Shown: in pieces, positions 6,547 to 14,274 of the stretch | How the letters are laid out: each line of letters begins with the position of its first letter | Numbering within the stretch: the first letter of the stretch is position 1 | Assembly: GCA_016219145.1 (NCBI GenBank) | Contig: JACRCG010000139.1 | Span: forward strand, 1 to 19,982 | Length of the DNA: 19,982 bases | Reading direction: 5' to 3' | Source: Deltaproteobacteria bacterium | Lineage (GTDB): Bacteria; Desulfobacterota; Desulfuromonadia; Geobacterales; Pseudopelobacteraceae | Notes under the pieces: model-generated | Database searches by the model: none | Told to the model about the DNA's origin: nothing | Seen by the model: only the letters and a program-made list of their open reading frames with translations | Made by a program: the position numbers and the translations under genes

Positions 6547-7317
6547 TCAAACCTTATTGCCACCCTTGAAAGCGCGGATATATGCAACGTTCGGCCTGGT
6601 TCCCTTCTCTTCCCTGAGACGCATCGGCTTGTACTTCTTCAGCAGTTTGGCCGGCTCGCTGGCAGTATCGTTGACATCGCCGAAGATACGGGCCTTGGCC
6701 GGGCAGGCGGCTACGCAGTTTGGCTGCTCACCTATGGCCACGCGGTGAGCACAGAAGATGCACTTCTCAACCACACCCTGTTTGCGGATGCTCTCGTAAT
6801 CCGGATGGCTGAATTTGTGCTGGTTGGGAATCTGAGCGCCGGCCGCTTTGGCGGTCGCTGCGCCGGAGGCGGTACAGCCCTTGATCATCTCGCTGGTATC
6901 ACGAGATGCCGCATGGGGCGCTTCTTTACCGATATTGGCGCTGATGACCGAATAGGCCGCCTTGTCCGTAGCTACATCGGTGGCGCTGTAGGGGCAGGCC
7001 TTCTGACAACGCCGGCAGCCGATGCAGCGCTCATCATTGTGCATGGTGATGCCGTCGGCGGTTTTGAACATCGCCTTGGGCTGTACCGGGCAGGCCTTTA
7101 CGCAGGGTGCAGCCGTACAGTGGTTACAAAGCACCGGTATGGCCGTGAAACTCGGATTCGGGAATTTTCCCTCCTCTTTGAAAATAAAATCGGCCCAGTT
7201 GAAAGTCTGGCCGTTGGCCCGGGCCTGGGTATTGTTCTCAGTTTTACAAGCCAGAGCGCAGGCGCCGCAGCCGACACATTTTTGAAGGTCAATGACCATT
7301 CCATATTGTTTTGCCAT
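6547..7317 (-). CDS. arrB: Arsenate respiratory reductase, iron-sulfur subunit ArrB
   Basis: 256 residues. Four [4Fe-4S] motifs of the DmsB/PsrB/ArrB family are visible: CVGCGACALAC, CNHCTAAPCVKACP, CIGCRRCQKACP, and CIFCAHR with a later CVAACP. The protein passes electrons from a donor to the ArrA molybdenum site. It has no signal peptide of its own and should be exported together with folded ArrA through the Tat system. It follows arrA after 19 bases with a G-rich ribosome site (AAGGGGGG). The segment after the third motif (YSVISANIGKEAPHAASRD and on to the fourth motif) is somewhat long, which explains a length slightly above the roughly 230-240 residues I recall for ArrB. No membrane-anchor (ArrC/NrfD) gene follows. 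Confidence 0.92.
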   Translation of the reverse strand: MAKQYGMVIDLQKCVGCGACALACKTENNTQARANGQTFNWADFIFKEEGKFPNPSFTAIPVLCNHCTAAPCVKACPVQPKAMFKTADGITMHNDERCIGCRRCQKACPYSATDVATDKAAYSVISANIGKEAPHAASRDTSEMIKGCTASGAATAKAAGAQIPNQHKFSHPDYESIRKQGVVEKCIFCAHRVAIGEQPNCVAACPAKARIFGDVNDTASEPAKLLKKYKPMRLREEKGTRPNVAYIRAFKGGNKV

Positions 7318-7336
7318 TTATTATGTCCCCCCTTTC

Positions 7337-9907
7337 CTAGGCTTTCTCGATTTTAACGCCGGTGAAACCGCCGTTACGGGCCGTAGCACCGCTCAGACGA
7401 TCAAAATCGGACGGCATCAGTTCATTGTTGTTCCCGCCACGGGCAGTCTTGCCGTACTCCTTGGCGGCCACGCGCCCATAGGCCCAGTGACCCTGGCCGT
7501 AGCATTTGGCCACTGTTCCGGGACGGACACCTTCCCAGAGACGGGCGGTGCAGGTGATCGAGCCATTGGTGGATGTCAGTCTGATCTTGTCGCCATCCTT
7601 GATGCCCAGTTTTTTGCCGTCATCCGGGTTGATCTTGGCTACATCGTCCCAACTCTTGTCGCCCACGTCCACTTTCTTGAACTCGTTGTACCAGACCGTG
7701 TTGGCAGAGCGCCCTTCGCGGTTCAGGCGTGATTTGTAATCGATGAATGTGAAGGGATACTCCGCCTGACTGCCGTGACGTTTTGGTGACTCGTAATGCG
7801 GCACAAACACCAGTTCGCCCTGAGCCTCGTAGCCGCTCACTTTAAGTGTTTCGTCAATACTTGTCTTGTTTTTAACGGCAAAAAGAGTGAGCGTTTTCTT
7901 CAGTGTCTCGCTGTAAAACTCGAACTTCTTTGTATCGGTCTTGAACTTGCCCCAATTTTTCTTGTAGGCATACGTTTCAGTGTTGTAAATCCCCTTCTTT
8001 TTGAAATCAGCCCAGCCGGTAATCTGATCCCCTTTCATCTTTTCCTTGCCGTCCCAGACTCTCGAGCTGGAGATTTTTGCGGCGATCTCACAGAACTCGG
8101 CGGCGTTGGCCGGTTTCTTCTTTGTTTCAGGATCTTCAAAAGAGGCGTAGTAGTCATACAGGTTGGCAAAGCCTTTGGCCTTCAGCTTCTCGGCCAGCAG
8201 CCACATTACCTCGGTCTCTTCGGATTTCACGTTCCAGAGGGTTTTTGAGACCGGTTGCTGGATGGAAACATGACCATGCAGGTTGGCCATGTTGGTGATG
8301 ATGGAAAGCTTCTCTGTCGGAGCAAAGGTGGCGGGCAGCACCACATCGGCAAACTGGGTCATTTCAGATGCGTTGGTGACCATGTGGACAAAAAACGGTA
8401 CCTTGGCCATGGCCTTGTCCCAACGCTGCGCACCGGTGCAGGAGAAGTTAAAGTTGCTCCAGGTGCTGATGAATATCTGACAGGCGGATGGATCCTTCAA
8501 TATACCGTCGGCTACTGCGTTGGTAACGACGTTGGCTTTGGCGCTCTCCGTTACCGTGCCGTCCTTTTCTTTCTTTGAATCATAGCCGCCCATGATCGCC
8601 GGCATATCCTTGGCCCCACGACCATCAAGCTTCTTCCCTTTGCTCCCTTTCTTGGCAATTTCATCAACGAAAACGTCTTTGATCTCCGGAAATTTATTGG
8701 TAGGCGAACTTGATGCCTGGAATACCCCGCCCTCGGTTTCAATAGAACCGAGGATGCCGTTCAGGGCGTAGACAGCCATGGAAGCATAAGTGCCACGCGG
8801 AGTCATCCCCACGCCCGGCCCCATCCAGACGGCACAGGCAGAACCGGCTTTGCCCATGGCGCGAGCTACGCGAATGATCTGGTCGACCGGAATCAGGCAC
8901 TTTTGTGCGGCCCAGGCCGGGGTCTTGTCTTTCAGTTCGATGTTCCACCACTTGATAAGTCCGTGGGTCTGCTTCTCGGCAAAAGAAGCTTCCTCAACTG
9001 TAGCGCCGGACTTGAACAGGTTCTTGCCATCCTTGAAATCGCCGACAAACTCTTTGCTCCAATAGCCTTCTGTCAGAAGCACATGAGCAATACCGGCAGC
9101 CAGCGCTCCGTCCTCACCCGGTTTAAGCGGCAGCCATTCGTTGGCTTTGGCGGCCGAAGTTGAGAGACGGGGATCAACAGCTATGACGCCGCCCCGGTCG
9201 AAGATATCACCGAATTTATTGATGGTATTAGGTACCTGACGATTGGAGGAGAGTGGGTCAGAACCCCAGATAACCAGGCATTTGGTCTTAGCCAGATCAT
9301 AATCGCGATAGCCGAAGAACCCCTGGGTATAGCCGGGACCCATTTTCTCCGCTTCGGCGCAGATGGCGCTGTGGGAGAAGTAGTTGCCGGTTCCATAAAT
9401 TTTGGGCAGCGTGCCGTAGAGCAGGTCGGTGGCGGTTGAAGAGTAGCGGCCACGCATGTAGGTAAGTTTTTCAGGATGTCCGGTCTTGCGCAGTTCGATC
9501 ATCTTGTCGGCCACCAGATCCAGGGCTTCATCCCAGGAAATGGGCACGAATTTGGGATCGATGCCGCGACCCTTTTCCGGATTGGTGCGCTTCATAGGCA
9601 CCTTGATCCGGTCCGGATCGTAGGTCTGCTGGATCATAAGGTGACCGCGAGGACAGCAGTAGCCGTTGTTGGCCCTGGATAGCTGGTTACCGCGCACCTT
9701 GACGATTCGTCCTTCCTGGACGAAAAATTCCACCGGACACCAGGCGGTACACCCCTGACAGGTGGATGGGATCCATTCCCCTTTCGCGGCTTCACCAGCT
9801 TTAGGCAAGTGATGGTCCGCAAAAGCGTTCAGTCTGGGCAGTCCGATGGTTGCCACGGCTCCGGCCGCAGCGGTAAGCTTGAGAAAATCGCGACGTTTGA
9901 TTTCCAT
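7337..9907 (-). CDS. arrA: Arsenate respiratory reductase, catalytic molybdopterin subunit ArrA
   Basis: 856 residues. The N-terminus KRRDFLKLTAAAGAVATIG is a Tat signal. CQGCTAWC (50-57) with Cys85 in CPRGH gives the CX2CX3CX27C pattern for one [4Fe-4S] cluster. KFVPISWDEAL and ELKDKTPAWA match the conserved regions used to recognise arrA. RGRY (152-155) is, as I recall, diagnostic of ArrA rather than the arsenite oxidase-like ArxA, which has GRGWG. SHSAICAEAEK carries the Mo ligand Cys183 and a conserved Lys188 of the oxyanion pocket. The enzyme is bis-MGD dependent, sits in the periplasm and reduces As(V) to As(III) for respiration. AGGAGG is eight bases before the ATG, overlapping the stop of the cytochrome gene. 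Polysulfide or thiosulfate reductase is the main alternative, but the motifs favour ArrA. Confidence 0.93.
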   Translation of the reverse strand: MEIKRRDFLKLTAAAGAVATIGLPRLNAFADHHLPKAGEAAKGEWIPSTCQGCTAWCPVEFFVQEGRIVKVRGNQLSRANNGYCCPRGHLMIQQTYDPDRIKVPMKRTNPEKGRGIDPKFVPISWDEALDLVADKMIELRKTGHPEKLTYMRGRYSSTATDLLYGTLPKIYGTGNYFSHSAICAEAEKMGPGYTQGFFGYRDYDLAKTKCLVIWGSDPLSSNRQVPNTINKFGDIFDRGGVIAVDPRLSTSAAKANEWLPLKPGEDGALAAGIAHVLLTEGYWSKEFVGDFKDGKNLFKSGATVEEASFAEKQTHGLIKWWNIELKDKTPAWAAQKCLIPVDQIIRVARAMGKAGSACAVWMGPGVGMTPRGTYASMAVYALNGILGSIETEGGVFQASSSPTNKFPEIKDVFVDEIAKKGSKGKKLDGRGAKDMPAIMGGYDSKKEKDGTVTESAKANVVTNAVADGILKDPSACQIFISTWSNFNFSCTGAQRWDKAMAKVPFFVHMVTNASEMTQFADVVLPATFAPTEKLSIITNMANLHGHVSIQQPVSKTLWNVKSEETEVMWLLAEKLKAKGFANLYDYYASFEDPETKKKPANAAEFCEIAAKISSSRVWDGKEKMKGDQITGWADFKKKGIYNTETYAYKKNWGKFKTDTKKFEFYSETLKKTLTLFAVKNKTSIDETLKVSGYEAQGELVFVPHYESPKRHGSQAEYPFTFIDYKSRLNREGRSANTVWYNEFKKVDVGDKSWDDVAKINPDDGKKLGIKDGDKIRLTSTNGSITCTARLWEGVRPGTVAKCYGQGHWAYGRVAAKEYGKTARGGNNNELMPSDFDRLSGATARNGGFTGVKIEKA

Positions 9908-9918
9908 GTACGTTCCTC

Positions 9919-10227
9919 CTATTTTTTATGGCACTTGGCGCAATCGCCTTTTACCGAGAATGCTTTTTTGCCGTCGTGACAAGCGCCGCAGGATTTGCCT
10001 TTCTGCATCTGCTTCATGCCGGCCGCTTTGTGCTGACTCTTGCTCAGATAAAGCTTGTCGTGACAATCGGTGCATGCCAGGCTCATTCCGGCCACATGAG
10101 CATCGTGACTGAACACAACGTCGCCCCCCTTGTTCTTCAGGGTGATGTCGCCTCCGCCGACGGCTGCCAGGGCGCTGCCGGTCCCCATAAGTACGATACA
10201 GGCGGTTATTGCTACGATTTTTTTCAT
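9919..10227 (-). CDS. Periplasmic triheme cytochrome c (c7/c3-like)
   Basis: 102 residues from ATG 10227, preceded by GGAG nine bases away. A signal peptide (MKKIVAITACIVLMGTGSALA) leads to a mature protein of about 80 residues. Three heme c motifs are CTDCH (52-56), CGACH (80-84) and CAKCH (96-100). His41, His44 and His66 are likely distal ligands. The VVFSHDAHV...CTDCH opening is typical of the cytochrome c3/c7 family that carries electrons in Geobacter periplasm. As the first gene of the arrAB block, 11 bases before arrA, it is probably the electron donor to ArrB, standing in for a membrane quinol oxidase subunit. The longer frame upstream of 10227 is promoter sequence and was excluded. 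Confidence 0.92.
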   Translation of the reverse strand: MKKIVAITACIVLMGTGSALAAVGGGDITLKNKGGDVVFSHDAHVAGMSLACTDCHDKLYLSKSQHKAAGMKQMQKGKSCGACHDGKKAFSVKGDCAKCHKK

Positions 10228-10259
10228 GCGTCTGATCTCCTCTCTTGGCGTGTTGTCAA

Positions 10260-10287
10260 ATTGTAGCAGACATCCTGATCGTGGCAA
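10260..10287 (-). promoter_or_regulatory. Promoter of the cytochrome-arrAB block
   Basis: Reading the minus strand: TTGCCA (10287-10282), a 16-base spacer and TACAAT (10265-10260). Both boxes match the sigma-70 consensus at five of six positions, and the transcript would start near 10253, giving a leader of about 26 bases. I found no -24/-12 (GG-N10-GC) sigma-54 element in this gap. A regulatory dyad lies 20 bases upstream of the -35 box. Confidence 0.55.
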
Positions 10288-10306
10288 GCTGCTGCAAAAA
10301 AAATAT

Positions 10307-10324
10307 TGTTACTTTTTGGTGACA
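10307..10324. promoter_or_regulatory. Dyad TGTTAC-N6-GTGACA upstream of the cytochrome-arrAB promoter
   Basis: TGTTAC (10307-10312), six bases and GTGACA (10319-10324): an inverted repeat with one mismatch. It lies between the activator gene's stop and the promoter of the cytochrome gene. The same arms and spacing occur in perfect form before tatA (14282-14301), so both are probably sites for the same regulator. Confidence 0.6.
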
Positions 10325-10333
10325 TGGCAGTCA

Positions 10334-11704
10334 TTACACCCTGGGTGATTCCGCCGGCAAATCTTCACGAAGCTTCTCCCACAGCGATTTTCTTGACAGG
10401 CTGAGAATCTCTGCGGCACGGCTCTTGCGGCCTCCTGTGGACTCAAGAACACGCTCTATATAACGCCTCTCAAACTCGGCTACCGCCTCCTTGAGCGGCA
10501 TACCTACCGATATCTTCTCAAAGATCGTGCCAAGATGCCGGTCACCGGAAACAACGCTTGGGATGTGCCGCCGCAGGATCTGCTGGGCGGGGTAGAACAG
10601 CGAAAGCTGCTCGACCAGATTGGAAAGCTCGCGGACATTGCCGGGCCAGGGGAGCAAAACCAGGCTTTCCAGTGCACCTGGCGTCAGGCTGATTTGAGAT
10701 GATCTGTCCTTTGCGAAGCGTTCGATAAAGTGTGCCAGCAGCAGCGGGATGTCTTCGCGGCGCTCTCGCAGGGGCGGGATGTGAAGAGATATCACATTGA
10801 TGCGGTAGTAAAGATCCTGCCGGAATTCGTTTGCAGCCATCATGGCGCCCAGGTCGCGATTGGTCGCACAGATCAGCCGGAAATCCAGCTCCAGGTACGC
10901 ACTGCTTCCGACTCTTGCAGAACGCCGCTCTCCCAAAACCCGCAGAAGCTTGGCCTGAACCGCCGGGCTCAGCTCTCCGACTTCGTCCAGAAAAAGAGTT
11001 CCTCCGCAGGCCGTTTCAAGGTATCCGGGCCGGCTCCGGTCGGCCCCGGTATAGGCGCCTTTCTCCACTCCGAACAATTCGGATTCGATCAGTGTCTCAG
11101 GGATGGCGGCGCAGTTGACACGCACCAGCGGCCCGCCGCTGCGGCTGCTCATGGCGTGGATCGCCTCTGCCAGCAGATCCTTGCCGGTGCCGCTCTCACC
11201 GAGAAGCAGTATGCTGGCCTCACTGGCCGCTGCGACCGCGACGGTGTCCAGCACGCCCCGCATGGCCGGTGAACGGGTGATAATTCTGGCCCGCAGATCG
11301 GATGCGCCGGTCAGGTCAGCCAGCTGTTTTTCAAGACAGCGGAACTCCAGCAGCCTTTCCAGTTTCATCAGCAGGACATCGACCGGAAAAGGTTTGGTGA
11401 TAAAGTCGAAAGCCCCCATCTTCATGGCCCTGACCGCCATCTCCACCGTGGCCTGTCCTGTCATCACCAGGGCATGGCATCCTGGCCGGGCAGTCAGTAT
11501 TTCGTGCAATATATCAAGGCCGTCCGCATCCGGCAGCCTGACATCCTGCAGCACCAAATCGAAATACTCGTCACAGCAGGCCGAGAGGGCCTCCGCTCCG
11601 CTGGTCACAAGGCGTGTACGATAGCCCTTTCTGCAAAGAGCTTCATTTAATGCCTCGCCCAGCAGCAAATCATCTTCGACCAGCAGAAGCTTGATGTCCA
11701 TCAC
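10334..11704 (-). CDS. Sigma-54-dependent response regulator (NtrC/AioR type)
   Basis: 456 residues in three domains. The receiver domain (1-120) has acidic residues VEDD at 9-12 and phosphoacceptor Asp54 in LVLQDVRLPDADG. The AAA+ domain has Walker A GESGTGKD, the sigma-54 contact loop GAYTGA (the Tyr variant of GAFTGA), Walker B GGTLFLDEVGEL and an arginine-rich PPLRERREDIP stretch. The C-terminal Fis-type helix-turn-helix is GGRKSRAAEILSLSRKSLWEKL. It should activate sigma-54 promoters after phosphorylation by the kinase encoded just upstream, whose stop codon its ATG overlaps (ATGA). With that kinase and the PhnD-like binding protein it forms the AioX-AioS-AioR arrangement known from arsenite-responsive systems. 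No sigma-54 promoter was found in the gaps next to it, so its exact target is open. Confidence 0.93.
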   Translation of the reverse strand: MMDIKLLLVEDDLLLGEALNEALCRKGYRTRLVTSGAEALSACCDEYFDLVLQDVRLPDADGLDILHEILTARPGCHALVMTGQATVEMAVRAMKMGAFDFITKPFPVDVLLMKLERLLEFRCLEKQLADLTGASDLRARIITRSPAMRGVLDTVAVAAASEASILLLGESGTGKDLLAEAIHAMSSRSGGPLVRVNCAAIPETLIESELFGVEKGAYTGADRSRPGYLETACGGTLFLDEVGELSPAVQAKLLRVLGERRSARVGSSAYLELDFRLICATNRDLGAMMAANEFRQDLYYRINVISLHIPPLRERREDIPLLLAHFIERFAKDRSSQISLTPGALESLVLLPWPGNVRELSNLVEQLSLFYPAQQILRRHIPSVVSGDRHLGTIFEKISVGMPLKEAVAEFERRYIERVLESTGGRKSRAAEILSLSRKSLWEKLREDLPAESPRV

Positions 11705-13170
11705 TTGTTACCTCGCAGTGGAAGGATCGGGATGCTGACTGTAAACGTAGTATCGCCGGGACTACTTGTGAATTCCACCGCACCACCGTGCATTTCAACG
11801 ATACTCTTGCAGATTGCCAGTCCTATTCCAGTTCCTTCACCAGCCGGTTTGGTTGAGCAGAAAATTTCAAAAATGTGATCCCGCAACTCGTCCGGTATGC
11901 CGCTGCCCTGATCATGGACCGAAAGCAGATAGGAATTATTTTGAAACGCAGCCGTCAACTGCACCGTACCCCGCTCCGGCGAAGCATCGGCGGCATTGAT
12001 CAACAGATTGAGTATCACCTGGTGAATTTTGCCTTTGTCGAGATACAGCGCAACCGGTGGTGAACAGAGATCCTGAGCGATAAACCGTATCGGCCTGTTT
12101 TTTAAAGTCATCCGCCCGAATTCCCTGAATTCCTCAAAGAAAGAGCTGCTGGCAATCGGCTGTATCTCCAGTGCCCCGGCGCGACTGAAATCACTTAACT
12201 GCCGCACGATTCGCTCGATACGTTCGGCACCCAGCTTGAGAATCTCCAGGTTGCGATTCGGGCCTTCGCTGTCCTGCTCAAGGTTGTGAATGCATGTGAC
12301 GATTGTGGCCAACGGATTGTTGACTTCGTGGGCCACGCCGGCCACGATCTTGCCGATCGAGGCCAATTTCTCGCTCTGGATGAGATGGGTAACAGCGCGT
12401 TCCCGCTCGGTCTCACTACGTCGCAACCGCTCCAGCATCTGCCGGAAGTTCTCCTGAAGAACGCCGATCTCATCCGCCCTGCGAGGTGGCAGCTCGACAG
12501 CCAGATTTTCTGTGGACACTGCAGACATTAATGCTGCCAGCCGCCGCAGAGGGCGGGCCATATTCAGGCCGATCAAATAAGAAAGCAGGGTGCCAAACAG
12601 GAAAAACATCGAGGCCGCGCCAACGATGCGCCTGGCAAGCGCGTGCAGTTCCTCCTCCAGAGGAACAGTAGAAACTGCCACCCGCAGCGTCCCCCAGCTT
12701 TTGCCGTAAATATGGAGCGGCATGGCCATATCCAGAAGGGCTGGAGTCGAACCGGTCGCCGGCTTGAGAACACTGATGTAGCGACCCTCCGAGAGGGCGC
12801 GGCCGGTGAGAGGATCGTCGTAGGTCTTGCCGTATTCCGAATAGTTGTTATGGGCCAACACCTTGCCATTACGGTCGCTCACATAGGCGTGGACAACCGG
12901 AAAGCTGGTGTTGTTCATGATCTCTTCGATGAAGTTGTCCAGCAGCCCCCCTTCCTCGATGACCCCCATCTCTTCATACAGCAGGGCATTGATGATCGGC
13001 GACGACAGCGACGCCACCATCTGCCTCCCTTCGCCCTCCAGCCCTTCAAAAAGCAGATGTTGTTCGTTCTTCCAGGACCACCATCCCCACAGGGTTGATG
13101 AAACCGCCACCAGCAGCATGGCCAGCAGTACGAACTGGGTCTTTATGCTGACAAAAAATCGCGGCGTCAT
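11701..13170 (-). CDS. Membrane sensor histidine kinase (AioS-like)
   Basis: 489 residues from ATG 13170, which overlaps the stop of the binding-protein gene (ATGA); an ATG three codons earlier (13179) is possible. The first membrane helix is at about 12-31, the periplasmic sensor domain at about 34-180, and the second helix at about 183-203. HAMP follows, then the phosphoacceptor motif VAGVAHEVNNPLA with His281. The ATP-binding domain has ILNLLINAADAS, DQGSGIP, IFEIFCSTKPAGEGTGIGLAI. The HEVNNPLA type and the NtrB-like catalytic core fit pairing with a sigma-54 activator. The periplasmic domain contains no cysteine, so it is unlikely to bind As(III) by thiols itself. Sensing through the periplasmic binding protein encoded upstream is the natural reading. 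Confidence 0.92.
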   Translation of the reverse strand: MTPRFFVSIKTQFVLLAMLLVAVSSTLWGWWSWKNEQHLLFEGLEGEGRQMVASLSSPIINALLYEEMGVIEEGGLLDNFIEEIMNNTSFPVVHAYVSDRNGKVLAHNNYSEYGKTYDDPLTGRALSEGRYISVLKPATGSTPALLDMAMPLHIYGKSWGTLRVAVSTVPLEEELHALARRIVGAASMFFLFGTLLSYLIGLNMARPLRRLAALMSAVSTENLAVELPPRRADEIGVLQENFRQMLERLRRSETERERAVTHLIQSEKLASIGKIVAGVAHEVNNPLATIVTCIHNLEQDSEGPNRNLEILKLGAERIERIVRQLSDFSRAGALEIQPIASSSFFEEFREFGRMTLKNRPIRFIAQDLCSPPVALYLDKGKIHQVILNLLINAADASPERGTVQLTAAFQNNSYLLSVHDQGSGIPDELRDHIFEIFCSTKPAGEGTGIGLAICKSIVEMHGGAVEFTSSPGDTTFTVSIPILPLRGNK

Positions 13171-14063
13171 TTGTGACACCCGATCCCGCAGCCGAGCGGA
13201 ATGTTCTTGATCATACGGAAAATGCCCTGATAATCGTTCTTAGTAGCGGGCGCAAAGCCGTGGCGGAATTCGTCGTCCCAGGTCTGCATCATTTTCTGGT
13301 GAGCCGGATTGGCGCGATCAAGCTTCATGAGCGCAACGGTCAATGTCTTGACTACGTCGGGAGGCGTGTCTGTCCTGACCACCAGAGGCACCGCTGGAAT
13401 CGGGGCCGACCAGGCCAGAATCCTCAGCCCGTGCGACTTGTATTTCTGTGCCACGACATCCTTGACCGCCCCGGCGTCAAACTGCCCTTTGAGAATGGAC
13501 TTGGCCACCGCATCGTGATGCTGCAGATTTTCCCACCGTTTCAGATCCTGAATGTGAACACCGTTGTCCCACAGCATATAACGCGGGATCAGATTGCCGG
13601 AGGTGGAATGGGGTGAGCCGAAGGCCATGGTTCTGCCGCGCAGCTCCTTTATACTGTTGAGGGGTGAATCGGCACGGACGATGATTGCGCTGCGATAGAA
13701 AGGGGTGCCGTCCCCGTTGAGTGGTTTGAGGATTGGAACAGCCTGATAGGCGAGATTGGCTTCTGCAAAGGTCACGTCACCCAGCGAGCTGACCTGGGTC
13801 ACACCCTGTTTCAGAAAGCGGACCGCCTCGGGATAATCCTTACTGATCTTCAGTTCAAAGCGGTAGGGGGTTTCAGCGGTCAGGTAATCCATAATCGGCT
13901 GGTAGCGTTTGTACATGACCAGTGGATTGTAGCGAGGTATGACACCGAAGCGGACGACCGGTTTGTCGGCTGCCGTCGCCGGGAGTTGCATGATGAGAAG
14001 CAAGAGGCCGACAAGAAGTGTAATACGCTTCATAGCATGGAAGCCTTGATCGATTAATATCAT
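13167..14063 (-). CDS. PhnD-like periplasmic binding protein, probable arsenic sensor of the three-component system
   Basis: 298 residues from ATG 14063, which overlaps the tatA stop (ATGA). The internal ATG at 14033 (MKRITLLVGLLLLIMQLPATA) gives a more usual Sec signal peptide and 288 residues, and may be the true start. The mature protein opens with PVVRFGVIPRYNPLVMYKRYQPIMDYL, the phosphate/phosphonate-binding (PhnD, Phosphonate-bd) fold. Later TMAFGSPHSTSGNLIPRYML carries the oxyanion-binding loop. AioX, the arsenite sensor of AioXSR, belongs to this family. The only cysteines in the whole protein are in the last seven residues, CGIGCHK. No transporter genes accompany it, so a signalling rather than an uptake role is likely. 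Arsenate or phosphate are alternative ligands. Confidence 0.88.
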   Translation of the reverse strand: MILIDQGFHAMKRITLLVGLLLLIMQLPATAADKPVVRFGVIPRYNPLVMYKRYQPIMDYLTAETPYRFELKISKDYPEAVRFLKQGVTQVSSLGDVTFAEANLAYQAVPILKPLNGDGTPFYRSAIIVRADSPLNSIKELRGRTMAFGSPHSTSGNLIPRYMLWDNGVHIQDLKRWENLQHHDAVAKSILKGQFDAGAVKDVVAQKYKSHGLRILAWSAPIPAVPLVVRTDTPPDVVKTLTVALMKLDRANPAHQKMMQTWDDEFRHGFAPATKNDYQGIFRMIKNIPLGCGIGCHK

Positions 14064-14248
14064 GGATCAGGCCCCTGGTTTTTTTTGTGTTCAGCATCAA
14101 TGCCGGCCGGCTCACCTTCAGCCGCTTTTTTGAAACCACGGATCGCCCCGCCTAAAGCGGAACCAAGCTGGGGCAGTTTGCGCGGACCTGCAATCACCAT
14201 CAGGATTACGAGAATAATCATCAACTCCGGCATGCCGAGACCAAACAT
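14060..14248 (-). CDS. tatA: TatA/TatE-family twin-arginine translocase subunit
   Basis: 62 residues from ATG 14248, with AAGGAG seven bases upstream. The N-terminal membrane helix (MPELMIILVILMVIAGP) leads through the hinge into the amphipathic helix with the family motif FG and KLPQLGSALGGAIRGFKKA; a short charged tail follows. TatA forms the protein-conducting part of the Tat system for folded, cofactor-bearing proteins. As first gene of the sensory block of the arr region, it probably supports export of ArrAB. tatB and tatC are not in the window, so it must work with components encoded elsewhere. Its stop overlaps the next ATG by four bases. Confidence 0.93.
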   Translation of the reverse strand: MFGLGMPELMIILVILMVIAGPRKLPQLGSALGGAIRGFKKAAEGEPAGIDAEHKKNQGPDP

Positions 14249-14274
14249 GATATTTCTCCTTGTAGTGTGATTAG

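Noticed and set aside
6423..6587. N-terminal extension of the TorD-type chaperone
   Set aside because: The extra 55 residues are translated intergenic hairpin repeats; ATG 6422 has a good ribosome site and matches the family start.
7292..7732. Long + strand open frames opposite arrA and arrB
   Set aside because: They mirror the codon structure of strongly supported minus-strand genes and show no family motif or ribosome site.
10282..10296. TGGCA-N6-TGCA on the + strand, resembling a sigma-54 promoter
   Set aside because: The GG to GC spacing is one base too short, and it points away from the arr genes into the activator gene.
10313..10345. Terminator after the activator gene (GGTG...CACC hairpin followed by a later T8 run)
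   Set aside because: The stem has two internal mismatches and the T-run is over 15 bases away; the dyad reading with the tatA site explains the sequence better.
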